Both the position numbers and the translations under genes were made by a program. Below are positions 45,871 to 58,560 of a stretch of 64,000 nt of DNA, one piece after another. The stretch lies in the NCBI RefSeq assembly GCF_000764305.2, contig NW_025943988.1:186001-250000 (forward strand). The letters are read 5' to 3'. Source of the DNA: Hyalella azteca. Its lineage: Eukaryota > Arthropoda > Malacostraca > Amphipoda > Hyalellidae. Each line of letters opens with the position of its first letter. The first letter of the stretch is position 1. Under the pieces are notes generated by a model. That model saw only the letters and a program-made list of their open reading frames with translations. It was not told the origin of the DNA and searched no databases.

Positions 45871-46487
45871 TGGAAGAAAAAATGATTTGTTATTGCTCTA
45901 ACGTATCAAAACATTTATGAGCGTTTGTAAGCAGTGACCACGCAAAAAAGTTTTGATATTACGACAGAAAACGACGAGCAATTTACTATTGTATTTACTT
46001 CACTAATTACTCTGTATTTACTCTACTGACGAAGGAGAGCACGAAGAAATCGTATGAAAACGAAGTTGAGAAATCGTATAAAAACGATTTCTCAACATTA
46101 TCATCGGTCATAAATAGGATAAATTTGCTTCCTTGTACAACCTAATTCCGAAAATAGGAAGAATATTTTCATTTTTGATGCTTCAAGATAAACAGTGCCA
46201 TGGTTATAATTTTTTAACGAGTCTGAAACTATTCTAACATATTCGACATATTAAACAGCTTAAATATTGAAATAAAAAAGGCAACGTAATAAGGTCTATC
46301 GATTCAGCTATGGATAAACATCGTTATTAATTAAAAAATCTATTTCATTCAATAATTGCGTATACGTAGACGATAAAAACTATTATATAAAATTATATAC
46401 TATTACGGATGGAACGTTAAACGTCTAAAACACTTCAATGAAGTAATAACAAAATACTGACATTTCCTTGGATCCACTGAAATAAGG
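45871..46487. other. Intergenic, no gene seen
   Basis: AT-rich single-copy DNA. Confidence 0.5.
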
Positions 46488-47146
46488 AATGCCACGTAAA
46501 ACTGAATCCGCCCAAAAAAGGAGTGACAATAAAAATTGAAAACGCTAAAATAAGGAGTGCCAATAAAATTAAATACACAGCATGAAATAAAGGGTGATAA
46601 TGGAAAATATAATCCGCCGAAATAAGGAGTGCCAACATAAATGAAATACACTGAAATGAAGAGTGATAAGGAAAAATATCATCCGCTAAAATAAGGAGTG
46701 CCAAGAAAAATTAAATACACTGAAATAAGGAGCGATAAGGAAAAATTTAATCCGCCGAAATAAGGAGTGCCAATAAAAATTAAAACACTAAAATAAGGAG
46801 TGATAATGCAAAATTGAATCCGCTGAAATAAGGTGGTGTGCCGATAAAATTAAATACACTGCATGAAATAAAGGGTGATAATTGAAAATAAAATCCGCCG
46901 AAATAAGGAGGGCCAACATAAATTAAATACACTGAAATACGGAGTGATAGATAAATTGCCTCCGCTGAAATAAGAGTGCCAAAAAATTAAATACACTGAA
47001 ATAAGGAGCGATAATGAAAATTGAATCCGCCGAAATAAGGAGTGCCCAAAAAAATAAATACACTGAAATAAGGAGTAATAAGGAAAATTGCCTCCACCGA
47101 TATAAGGAGTGCCCAATGAAATTAAATACACTGAAATAAGGAGTGT
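46488..47146. repeat. About 60-65 bp minisatellite, about 10 copies
   Basis: Units contain AATCCGCCGAAATAAGGAGT, GCCAATAAAATTAAATACAC and TGAAATAAGGAGTGATAA. Each unit itself holds two related half-units around GAAATAAGGAG, suggesting growth from a shorter ancestral repeat. Confidence 0.93.
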
Positions 47147-48099
47147 GATTGTTAAAAGCATTTCCTCTGAGGTTACAGACCACATAGTGGAGACCGGCGC
47201 CTATAGCCAAGCTAGGGTCAGGCTCTCGGTGAGTGCGTGTTTAGAGAGGAGACTCTCAACACTGTACAATAAAAGGGAGAATTGCTGCTGCTTACAACAC
47301 GACTACTGAGCAATGTGTCAGGATTAGCTTACTTGAGAACTCTACGGTACAAACTAAGTGAGGAGTTGAACGTTGAGACCAAAAAACATCTTGGAACGTT
47401 GATGGTTATTTTGAAATTTAAAGGTAATTAAACGTATTAAAAACTTCTGACGACACGTTAGGAAGTTATCCCGAAAAATTAGCACGCCAAAATAAGTTAA
47501 AAGTTGGTTCATGTGTAAACAAATCCTAATAATCCTTCAGCGCGGAAATAAGGCTTAAAAATATTTAAATTAATGTCTGCAGCGGACATGCACTCAAAAA
47601 TATAAAATGTCCTATATTATTCGGTAGAATTGTCATTGTTTTAGCACATATTCGAGTAGGAGGAACATTCGCTGTACGTGTGAGTAGCAGAAGTACCTCC
47701 AGCCAGACACCGCTCGCTGGCCTGCTCATCATTTAGCCTTCCAGACACTATATGATGTGAATAGCTGTCAAGTAAATACGATTTTGGTAACCCAACGAAT
47801 AATATTATAATAATAAGCCACAGGTGTTCAGGTTTTTTTTCTTGTGGCCAACCCGGTCTGTGAAAGGTGGCATGAGAATGTTAGAAGAAGCTCTCGCTAT
47901 TAGTATTCAAGAAGATAAGTCTGCCTCTATTCAAATTTTGAAAAGAAGTGTAAGAAATGATGTTCCAGTTGCTACTTCATGCAAGGTATTACCATGTTAT
48001 CCATATAAACCATGTACATCATGGTTACTTGTGGCCCCAAACAATTGCAATTCTCTGTTGGAGTAGTTAAAACTGATGTAGTTCTAAAGCCACAACGAA
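47147..48099. other. Intergenic, no clear gene
   Basis: No convincing exon. A frame at 47824-48066 has no domain or splice support. Confidence 0.45.
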
Positions 48100-48305
48100 T
48101 GGTTCATATTGTTCAAATAGTGACTAAATAAATAGTAGTGCTAAGATTCTAAATGTAAAAAGTGTGTCACTATTTGAACAGTATGAACCACACAATTGCA
48201 ATTCTCTGTTGGAGTAGTTAAAATTGATGTAGTTTTAAAACCCACACCGAGTGGTTAATATTGTTCTAATAGTGACACATTTTTTTTGCATTTAGAACCT
48301 TAGCA
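48100..48305. mobile_element. Inverted-repeat element with partial duplication
   Basis: The 56 bases from 48138 (AGTGCTAAGATTCTAAATG...) are complementary to the end at about 48250-48305 (...GCATTTAGAACCTTAGCACT), with the sequence CAATTCTCTGTTGGAGTAG between. A second copy of that middle part plus one arm lies immediately to the left (about 48046-48124). Confidence 0.7.
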
Positions 48306-49084
48306 CTTCCTTTTGCAGGGCAAAACTGTGTCAGGATGACCCTTAAAAATTCAATAAAGGCGTCGCTAATTGGCATAAGTATTTAAATATCTTCGAGTGC
48401 ATGTGTCCGATACTAACAAATTTATTGACTGATTCAGGTTGATTGAATAGGATCAATTGAAAAATTATCATTGTTTATAAGGCGTTTTAATGTATTGCTA
48501 TGCATCAGAGATACGGGCAACAATCGGACAATTCCATGAGCGAGACTGAAATTTACAACAAAAAAGCTGATTTTTTTTCAAGGCCGATACGGCATCTATT
48601 CTTTGATTTGCACAATCATTGCTTCAGTTCTCATGGATTTTATTTTCTTTTCAAGATGATAGACTTTGATTTGTAGGACGATCAGCATTATTTGCTGTAA
48701 CACCGCGTTACGTGGATTACAATCCTATTTTCAAGGACGTCCGTCTCGCTGCTTGGAAATGAAGACTTTATATCACGACCCCACGTTTACAAAAATGAAA
48801 CTTTATCACGCAAAAGCAAGGATTGGCAGCGTATCTAAAAAATTCAATTGATTTCTGCCGTGGTAATAAAACGTTTCATACAATGCCGAGGCCGTATTTA
48901 TGTATTGGTTATTATAAGAATCATGATAACTGCACATCGACAGGCAATACAAAGAAGTCACAATAATTTTCATCAGCAGACACGAAAATAACTTTCACGT
49001 GGCCGAAGCTTGTTATAGTCGATCCACCGTCTCTCCCCTACAGATAAAAAAGTAAGCTTTTCGTAAATAGTGAAATATAAAAAA
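48306..49084. other. Intergenic, no gene seen
   Basis: AT-rich single-copy DNA. Confidence 0.5.
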
Positions 49085-49227
49085 ATATAATTCAGCACTA
49101 ACTGCAGTGAGTGACAGAGAGAGCATTTTCTCGTCGACGAAAACCGTGGTCACGGACAAACGGACGGACAGACGGACTGACATGACCAGCACAATAGCGC
49201 CTTATTTCATAAAGGAGAAAATGCGCC
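49085..49227 (+). mobile_element. GGAC-repeat inverted-end element, copy D
   Basis: Diverged member of the copy A family: the head reads CAGCACTAACTGCAGTGAGT, the left end is GAGCATTTTCTCGTCGACG, and the right end GAGAAAATGCGCC. Confidence 0.78.
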
Positions 49228-49552
49228 AAAAAGCAAGCTTTTCGTTAATAGCACAAAGATAAAAAAGCGTATAGTAAAAGCAAGTCACTCAAGCCTTGAC
49301 CTCAGACCATCACTTGCCTGAGTTATTGGATCATCCTGGGAATCCTGCCTCGAATTTTACTACCGGGAATTAAGGCTTAGCATTTTAACAGGCCATAAAT
49401 TACAAAAAAATGTACACTGGACAATTTTTCCACTTGTATTTAACCTTCAGTAGAAGAGCTTTCCCAACTAAGGGATTATTATCATTCTTAAGAAATTTTT
49501 TTAAGGAATACATTGTATTTAAAATGCTTGGTGGGAATTAGGGGAAAGAGAG
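49228..49552. other. Intergenic, no gene seen
   Basis: AT-rich single-copy DNA. Confidence 0.5.
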
Positions 49553-49833
49553 GATGGGTTCACATCACGAAGATGTGAAGGGTTCACATCACGGGGATGT
49601 GATGGGTTCACATCACCGTGATGTGATGGGTTCACATCACGGTGATGTGATGGGTTCACATCACGAGGATGTGATGGGTTCACATCACGGGGATGTGATG
49701 GGTTCACATCACGAGGATGTGATGGGTTCACATCACGAGGATGTGATGGGTTCACATCACGGTGATGTGATGGGTTCACATCACGAGGATGTGATGGGTT
49801 CACATCACGAGGATGTGATGGGTTCACATCACT
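49553..49833. repeat. 24-bp palindromic minisatellite, about 12 copies
   Basis: Units of GGGTTCACATCACGAGGATG followed by TGAT. The core TCACATCAC...GTGATGTGA is a near-perfect palindrome in every unit and perfect where the centre is CGGTGATG or CCGTGATG. Both strands are open in a multiple-of-three period (GSHHEDVM and NPSHPRDV repeats), which is an artefact. Confidence 0.96.
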
Positions 49834-50041
49834 GACACTGAAGTTGTCGGAAAAACACATTCAAACTCAAACTGCTTGTTTCAAAAAAGAATAAAATTAC
49901 TTACCTAATTATGCATGACCTTAAAGTTATATCTTCATGTATTTGTCTAGTAAATAAACGTTAGACCAAGTCCCAATAATTTCTCTTAGTGTGAGAGAAT
50001 TAGAAGCATTAATTAGCTCTCGTCGGCTGTTACAAGCGACG
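49834..50041. other. Spacer, no gene seen
   Basis: Single-copy AT-rich DNA. Confidence 0.5.
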
Positions 50042-50213
50042 TGATGGCCGCAGTTCTGAAGCCGCGATATCAGAAATAAATACGAATTTGCAATTAGGTC
50101 AGCCAATCACTGACGGTTTTTCAAGCTAAACCCACCAATCGCAGACGAGAAATCAGCCGCTACCTGTACTTAGGCCGCTTCGTGTAGCTAAACGGTTTTT
50201 GATAGTACGGCCT
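50042..50213 (-). mobile_element. Short inverted-repeat element, diverged copy 3
   Basis: Its reverse complement matches the interior of the elements at 28096 and 42384 (GATTGGTGGGTTTAGCTTGA and CAGTGATTGGCTGA against GATTGGTGGATTTTGCTTGA and CAATGATTGGCTGA). Ends are poorly conserved. Confidence 0.65.
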
Positions 50214-50237
50214 GTTTTGCTGGTTCTGCTGACAGCT

Positions 50238-50508
50238 TATAGTCATGAGATTACCCAATATATAGTCATGAGATTACCCAATATATAGTCATGATATTAC
50301 CCAATATATAGTCAGGAGATTACCCAATATATAGTCGGGGATTACCCACTTGATAACCCACTACCTATAGTCGGGATTACCCACTTGATTACGCACTATA
50401 GTCGCGGATTACCCTCTTGATTACGCACTATAGTCGGGGATTACCCACTTGATTACGCACTTTAGTCGGGGATTACCCAATTGATTACCCACTATAGTCT
50501 GATATTCT
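50238..50508. repeat. Composite minisatellite (23-bp then about 31-bp units)
   Basis: About five units of TATAGTCATGAGATTACCCA pass into about five longer units of TATAGTCGGGGATTACCCAC plus TTGATTACGCAC. The longer unit appears to have grown from the shorter. Confidence 0.9.
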
Positions 50509-51933
50509 CCACTTGATCGTCACTTATAAGAATTATATTCAAGCAATTGGTAGCTGAATGAATCAAATTATTTAGCATTAAATCATTTTTTAATTATTTA
50601 TTGTAATAAAATTGTTGTTTCAGGTATTATAATAAAATTGGTGTGAGGTAGCTTACTTTACATATAGATCTCCATTAACTCGCTGTATCGATAAACAACA
50701 GACTAAATCATACGACTAATTTATAAAGCCTTCGTAAAATATTCAATACTTTCATAGAATAAATTATTTAAGCAAGGATTTCCTGCGCTGAATATCTACG
50801 TACGCAAATATAGAATAGGTTTCATTGAAGACCAGAGAATTTGTTTTATTCGCAATTTTCTTATTAGTTTTATAACTAATATTTATAAATATTATTATTA
50901 TAAATAATAATATTTATAACTAATATTTTATATTTATTTATTCGCAATATAGAATAACGTACGTACGCAGCACCAATATTTATTGCATACCATTATGTCA
51001 CAATTACCGTTGCTTTATCTACCGTACCCAGTATTATTATTTCCTTGATAGATACGAGGAAATAACGATCGTAATTTGAACCAATTATTATCGCGAGATG
51101 AAGCTTAAACGATTTATAATCAGACGTTCATGAGCCGCTTAGGTAGGTTAAATGGTTCCTAGTTCCACACAATTTTCTTGCAAAAACAAATGAAGATAAT
51201 CTAGGGTAAATGTAAGTAATTTGTCGTAAAAAAAATCATTAAGCGTGAAAGAAGATAATTTAGCATTAAAAGCGATAATTAAGCGCGAATGTTTGAAAGG
51301 AATGATGTAAGGAAATCTATTATTATTAAGAGTTAAAACATTCAAATGATTCTCTGTTTCAAAACAATAATTATTAAGCCGGGAACGACAGAAATAATGG
51401 AGCAGCAAAGGCAAAGTAACAAACATTGTAGGAAACGATGATGAAAAATGCAAGTGGGAAATGTTAATGATGAAACGGCAATACACGTTTAGGTTATGAT
51501 GCAGCAATGTGTTTGTTAAAATAATTTATTTAGGAATATAAACAACGAAGTACGATACGATAACCGCAGCAGAAAGTATTCGATAATGCCTAGGACTATA
51601 AAGTTTTTGATATATGTACAACTTGTCTCACTTAAAGTTCCTACAAGCCGTACATGACTTATAAAGTACATATCCTACATACTAGTTACCTAAATACTGT
51701 AAACTTTAATAGTATTGAATTTACAAACTTCGCGTTTCATGATAATGAAATTAAATGAGATATGATATTCGTGCATTTATACATGTTGTTTTATTTAATC
51801 GATAAAGGAAAAATGAATTTCCGAATTCAATTGATAAGTTTAGTAATGAAAAAAGTTTGCAATAACTGGATGCAAACTTCTTGTCGGTAAAACATTCTAA
51901 AAAATAACTACTTTTTTACGATAGCGAGGCATA
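50509..51933. other. Intergenic, no gene seen
   Basis: AT-rich, with TTATTATTA/ATAATATTTATAA low complexity around 50870-50940. Confidence 0.5.
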
Positions 51934-52390
51934 TCGATTGAACCCACTAACTTTATATAAACCCACGATTGAGCCCACTAACTTTACATAAACCCACGTT
52001 GAACCCACTAACTTTATATAAACCCTCGATTGAACCCACTAACTTTATATAAACCCTCAATTGAACCCACTAACTTTATATAAACCCACGATTGAACCCA
52101 CTAACTTCATATGAACCCTCGATTGAACCCACTAACTTCATATGAACCCACGATTGAACCCACTAACTTCATATGAACCCACGATTGAACCCAGTAACTT
52201 CACATAAACCCACGTTGAACCCACTAACTTTATATAAACTCTCGTTTGANAGATGTGTATAAGAGATATGAACCCACGTTTGAACCCACTAACTTTATAT
52301 AAACCCACGATTAAACCCACGAACTTCACATAAACCCACGTTGAACCCACTAACTTCATATGAACCCACGTTTGAACCCACTAACTTTAT
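51934..52390. repeat. About 30-bp minisatellite, about 15 copies
   Basis: Units of GATTGAACCCACTAACTTTA plus TATAAACCCAC; a subset has CTTCATATGAACCCAC instead. The array is interrupted at 52250 by an N and adapter-like sequence. Confidence 0.94.
52250..52266. other. Tn5/Nextera adapter-like contamination
   Basis: An N followed by AGATGTGTATAAGAGA, the first 16 bases of the 19-base Tn5 mosaic end used in Nextera libraries, inside a minisatellite whose unit does not contain it. Most likely an untrimmed adapter that was assembled, so local copy number is unreliable. Confidence 0.85.
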
Positions 52391-54303
52391 CCCACAACAT
52401 TCTGATCATATATTCCTCCAATTTATTATCTTCACGGACAAAATTTAACTTTCTCTGAAGAAGATACTTTAAAGAAAAAATAATCAAGAAAGGCATTTGG
52501 ATGCATCTTAGCGCGGCGGGAAGTTCGTTTTAGCCACAAATCTCATGATAAATCCTGCGTCTGAATAAAGCGAGACGGGAATGCCTTAAAACCCACCCAA
52601 CGTGCCTGCCGTCGGTAGCAAGGTAATTCCCATGTGCTTTCTTTTTTTTTTTGACGATGAAAAAACATTAGAAAATATTTCATATCATGCAAATATTGTT
52701 TAAAGTTCATTTTCAAATTTAATATTGTGACCAGAATTAATTGTGTGAGAGGGCCAGCACATTCAACACATTCCATATTAAATTTTTATATTTTCTGATT
52801 ATGCCGCTGCATCAATAAAATTATCCATATGGGACGAAAAAAATTTAGTACATATTAAATAGATAATATTTTAATAGTACGACATCTGAACAGCATCAAA
52901 GCAGCATCTTCAGATAAACGGTGAAAGAAATCCTAGAAAAATTTTTTTTTTTCATGCCTAAAAATAACGCTGGTTATAAACAATCTGCGCCTAAATATTC
53001 CCACAACCAAATTTTCCGATGAAAAGATGTTTACCAAGCAATGAGCTTCACGTCGAGTAAAAAAAAAACTTGAACGCATTCAACTTCAACAAGTGAACTG
53101 CTTAACTCACATGGACTTATTTAAGATCAGTTCTTAAATACATTGAAACTGAAATTGTAGAACTCGCACTTATTAATATTTTCTCTGTACAACGGACACG
53201 AATGATGCCCCAGATGCCATACCCTAGCATTAACACTCCTGCGTTATTTCCTTTACGATATTCTGGCCTTGAACGTTCAGGTATGAACGCCTTCACCGGA
53301 CTTCACAGAACAAGAAAGTCCAGCACTGGAAATAAATTGTGGCTATTATTACCAAGGCCGCTCGCATTCACCTATACTCAACATATTATATTTATCTTAT
53401 ACGGGAATAAAATGCAGGTTATTTGTATTATAGAAAATCTTCAACTATTTATTTTAAGGTCACGATTGCCTGAGTAGAAACAATATATCAAGGAATATAA
53501 TTAAATATACTCACAACAATGTTTCATTCTCATATAAAATATTACCTCTTATAGGAACATTGATAACCATGAAAGCAAAATTTCTATTTATTCGATGAAT
53601 ATCATGATTGTTGTGTGGTCTTTTGTATTTAATCCTGAATTTACAACTCTCTTTTCCATTCACCGAATAACCGTGCACTATCATGCAGGTACCACGAATG
53701 TCAAACATTTAATAAATGATAACTTTTGATAATTAGTATGTACATTATAAATTAGTACATGATAGCTTTTGATAATTAGTACATTATACTGTACGTAAGT
53801 CAGTAGCTCCATGTGTGATGTCACACGCATGCGATGGTATCCCATAACCACAAATAAAACTACCTATACTGTAATTATAGATGATGTAAGGGATATGTTC
53901 TGATGCAAGTAGACGGTCATTACAAAACAAGTTTAAATGAACCAGGAAGCAATCAGAAGCTCAACTAATCTACCAGAAGCAGCATTTATGTATTGCAGAA
54001 TTCTAATAACAGCTGATCTAAAATCTCACCCCTGTTTATGAGTCATCAGTAAGTTTCCCGTGATTAATATCCATTCTAAGTCATCATTTCGGGACATCCT
54101 CCATGATGAACGGCTTGCGGTCTCTTAATGTCGTCACGTATGGTGACGTTATAAAAATATTGCTTGGAACGAGAGTCGTTAACAAAAATATAATGATAAG
54201 AATAGTGGGCATTAAAATCTTCACCGAAATTTTAATTGTTGATTTCAAATTTTTAATACGACTCATTGACTTCCACCATGTATCAATTGAATAATTAAAA
54301 AAA
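52391..54303. other. Intergenic, no gene seen
   Basis: AT-rich single-copy DNA. A short direct repeat (GATAACTTTTGATAATTAGT) occurs around 53717 and 53761. Confidence 0.5.
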
Positions 54304-54436
54304 ATATATAGCTCAGTACTCACTGGAGTGAGTGACAGAGAGCGCATTTTCTCGTCGAAGAAAACGTGAAGTCAAGGACGGACAGACAGACGGACAGACG
54401 GACGGACAGACGGACGGGGCGAGCATAATAGTGCAT
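54304..54436 (+). mobile_element. GGAC-repeat inverted-end element, copy E, truncated
   Basis: Head and left end as in copy A, then GGACAGACAGACGGACAGAC-type repeats. It stops after CATAATAGTGCAT and lacks the right inverted end. Confidence 0.78.
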
Positions 54437-54858
54437 ACGGGTCAAAGGTCGCTATCCATACTATAGAGCTACGAGACGGAAGTTGTGTGCGTAAATTATA
54501 TACCAAACGTGATAACGAAAATGAATTTTCATCGTTTTTATGTCTGATGTCAGCGCTAAAATAACCATGTTGATTGGAATAAAGTAGATAAAAAGTGTAA
54601 CATATTTCCCCATTATTTGAGCAGGTGCAACTTCCACTAAGTATATATTATATTTTTTAGGCTCAAGTCTAACCTAGCTTTTATTTCAGACGACTTGAGA
54701 AACCACCAGCAGCTAACAAATCACTCAATGAAATAATCAACCACGAACAATGTACTATAATTATCCGAGTATCTAGCGGGAATGTGCATGGGCACCTAGG
54801 ACACGGTTGATCAGGAATTAAAAAAAATACGTTAATTCAGATTATACGTATACTTATA
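54437..54858. other. Intergenic, no gene seen
   Basis: Single-copy DNA, nothing recognised. Confidence 0.5.
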
Positions 54859-55068
54859 GGTTCCGGCGCACTAGTGGTAAGTTTAGTTTAAACTTAAACG
54901 AGGATTGCATGACGAATCAAAATCGCCGCAATTATTCCTAAATATTTAGTCCTCGGCCCGGACACTCAGGTTCCGGCTCACTAGTGGTAAGTTTAGTTTA
55001 AACTTAAACGAGGATTGCATGACGAATCAAAATCGCCGCAATTATTCCTAAATATTCAGCCCTCGGCC
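54859..55068. repeat. 110-bp tandem duplication
   Basis: Two almost identical copies beginning GGTTCCGGCGCACTAGTGGT and continuing through AGTTTAAACTTAAACGAGGA to CTCGGCC. Only a handful of differences, so recent. Confidence 0.92.
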
Positions 55069-57490
55069 AGCACGCGTGAGAGGTCTCTCTCGCTTGCCAT
55101 CGTGTGAAGCAACCGTGGGAGAAGATCTGGGCATCAACGGTCGCCGTTGTTCATTTTTATTCAGCATACGCTCTAGATTCATTTCAAGATTTTATTTGAA
55201 ATCATTCACAAAACCAGCGCTGTTCTACTGACAAAACAAGACTCGCTGTCGTGGATGCAACAACTGAAACAAAGACAATTCAACGGTCCCGTCGAGAGAT
55301 CTGTGACAGGGAATCTTTCTTGCCACATCTCGACCGTTAAAACCAGATCTAATATATTAATTACTTCTTCGCGTGGCTGCGCGAATAAATGATTAAATGC
55401 ATATTTCAATCAATGCGTAATTAGACTGAGGACATCATTTTATTCGTGTTGGAAAAGTTAATTTTGAATAACTGTAGGTAAAAAGCAGCATAAAACCTCG
55501 GGCTCAGTACATATTATTTTTTAAGCTCGTTTCACTTTGTATAAAGCAACATAATTATTAAATCTAAAACAATGGAGCAACATTTTGTATTTTTGTACCC
55601 TAATTTTCATGCTGAAGTAAAATGTAATGAATTATTCTTCGATAGAGTAAAAAATGTCTATGAATAACCCCCCCACCCTCCCCAAAGAAAACATGCCCCT
55701 CGTGACAGTGACTCAGTGACGCATGTTTGACTAGCTTGTTAAAGGTTCAGTGTGTTGAGGTTTTGAAAGCGTCGACATGTGACGTTTTTAGGGAATAGCA
55801 AATCACGACAAACGCTTGCGATGGCAACGCAATCGAGGGTGCAAACCGTTCCCAGGCTCTCATGACTCCTTACGAAGATCTGGATGTTGATCGCTGATCG
55901 CCGAAGAACTTTCAAAAACACCGATAAACTTTGGTAAGAAGAATGAAATTGTAAACACATTTTTATGGCAATCTTGGAATAAAAAAGGATCAAAGTTGAC
56001 GCTCAACTTTATAAGTTGAACGACTTTGTTACGCTCGTTCAGCGTAAACGTTTCTTTTAAATCATCAATAATCACAAAGCATAAAACGCTTGCTATTAAT
56101 AAAATGCTATGACAAGTGTTTACGTTAACCGTATAAGTGATTCCGTGCATTTCATTGCATCAACGATTAAAATACAAGTAAAATCAATAAAACAATATTA
56201 ACAGATATCTAGTGAATACAAATTTTCAGAGTAAATCCGTGATCGATCGCAGCAGGTCAGGCAAAACTTGATCTGGCAAACAGAGAGCCAAAATATTACA
56301 GTCTATTGTTTACCATATAATTTGCAGCCCGGCAGGCAATACGTAACACTATGATCTCATATACCATATATGGGTATAGCCAGGTTTTTTTAAAAGCAAT
56401 TGCCGTAAGAAATACGCAGAGTATGGCTCTGCATGGCGTTCAACTTGAACGTTAATGCCCACACATGAGAAGGAAACTAATTATAACGTTACTAAAACCT
56501 GACTGGTCGTTTGGAAGTGAAGAGATGACCGACTAGCAGTCTGGCTTTCACTTTCAGAAGATGCACTTAGCTCATCCACCTTCTCCCTGGCTTATTCTGA
56601 AGTCATGTGTACATGAGAGAAGAAGCTTAAAGTACATCCACGGCCTACTACATACACTGGTTGCAATTAGTTGAGCGGCCATTGGACATACAAATGATAA
56701 GGTATAAAAGTTCTAATAACAAGGAGATTGCAGCGCGGGTACGGATGGAACTAACGAAACTGCTTACATTGAGTACTGGAAAAATTTGAAGAATACCAAA
56801 TAGGAATTTTATGCGCATGGGAGCATTTCATGAACGAAGAAATTAAGTCGCAGTATTTTGGTGTTGTCGATTCATAGATCAAATGTTTAGAAGAACAAAT
56901 ACGAATATTTCGCATACATATGTATATATTACACATATGTACATATGTATAGATTATGTATGTACGCGTACATATACATACATAATACCTATATACATAT
57001 TATCGTCGCTAGTCTGAAGTAAAACTGTTCATGAAGTTGTAGCCGTCAAAAAGAGGGAAAAAATTAGAAGTTCTTTCAATTCACTGTCAATTTAAATTTT
57101 TCGTTGTTTTTCGATGTGAATCCTTCTGAAATAGTCAGTTTTAGCTGCAAGAAATTTATTTCTACAGAGAAAATTTTTCTTCTTTAGTGTGTAAGCGTGA
57201 CTTGAAAATTATACACAGACACGTGAAAATTTTTTCAGGAAAAATTAACCTCCTCGTCTCTTTTATTATCAGAAAATAAATTAAACCCGTGTACATTTTG
57301 TTTCATGACAGAGAATTTCATGACCCAGTTAAATTTGAAATAACTCATCAAATTTCTACACTTACTTGCAACCTTAGTGTGTTCCTGTAACGATTAACAT
57401 GAATTATTCGTATAGCTCATTATACGTATAATGAATTGTAATTACGAATAATGAAATTATTAATGAGTACGTATAATTCATTATAATTAT
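55069..57490. other. Intergenic, no gene seen
   Basis: A GC-richer patch follows the duplication (55069-55350) without a credible reading frame. Palindromic ATGTAC-type low complexity lies around 56925-56990. Confidence 0.45.
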
Positions 57491-57660
57491 ACGATTACCA
57501 TGAATTATACATAAATTATTAACGATTAACATGAATTATACATAAATTATTAACGATTAACATGAATTATAAATAAATTATTAACGACTAACATGAATTA
57601 TACATAAATTATTAACGATAAACATGAATTATACATAAATTATTAACGATTAACATGAAT
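57491..57660. repeat. 38-bp AT-rich minisatellite, about 4.4 copies
   Basis: Units of ACGATTAACATGAATTATAC plus ATAAATTATTA. Just to the left is palindromic TATACGTATAATGAATT sequence. Confidence 0.9.
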
Positions 57661-57768
57661 ATCAATGGTAAATGGTAGTAGTGCGTATTTCCGTTTTATT
57701 CAGAGCTGACCTCTTCATCTACCTAAGGAACGGAGTGGGCAAATTTGATTTACGGGCGAGCGCCAAAC

Positions 57769-58560
57769 GTGCAGTTCTCAGCCCTTTAACATTACCGACT
57801 TGTTTGTTGCAGACTGGTTTTGAATAGCACTTTTGGTTGTAGGTGATATCTTACAATGTTATTTGGTCTGTATTTCCTGGAGATGTCAAATAAATTTCAT
57901 TGATGAATTCAATAATGATGGTGTTATATACACAAAAAATATGACTTCCACCGACGAGTCAAAATCTATACGCATTAGTACAGCTTTATTTTCAATTCTA
58001 GAATCGTTCGTTAAGTTGGACGCATTTGAAACGTACTGCCTTGGACTTAATTACGGTAGCCTTCTCACGACCTACAAAAAAAATACGGACCTAACTATCA
58101 TGCAAAGCAGTTTAGTCCAGACTTTGTTTCATCAGTAAACCCCTGGGCACATCAGTAACTGCACGTTGGCACGTGCAGTTCACAGCCTCTACTATTACCG
58201 TCTTGTATGTTGCAGACTGATTTTTAAAAGCAATTTTTGGTTCTATGTGATATCTAACAATGTTATTTGGTCTGTATTTCCTGGAGATGTCAAATAAATT
58301 GCATTGATGAACTCAATAATGATGGTGTTTACTATATATGACAAAAAATACATAATTTCCACTGACGAGTAAAAATCTATTCGCAGTATTACGGTTTTAT
58401 CTTTAATTGTTTTATCGTTTGTTAAGTTGTAGGCATATGAAACGTATCGCCTTGGAGTTACGATAGCCTCCTCACGACCTACAAAAAAATACGGACCTAA
58501 CTATCATGCAAAGCAGTTCAGTCCAGACTTTGTTCCATCAGTAAACCCCTGGGCAAATCA
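57769..58560. repeat. 404-bp tandem duplication
   Basis: Two copies with period 404, sharing ACAATGTTATTTGGTCTGTA, TTCCTGGAGATGTCAAATAA, TCACGACCTACAAAAAA and CATCAGTAAACCCCTGGGCA. A frame in the first copy is not maintained in the second, which argues against coding. Confidence 0.9.

Noticed and set aside
49519..49860. GSHHEDVM and NPSHPRDV repeat proteins
   Set aside because: Complementary readings of the same 24-bp palindromic minisatellite.
57833..58138. 101-codon frame in the 404-bp duplication
   Set aside because: The second copy breaks the frame with indels, and there is no start or splice support.
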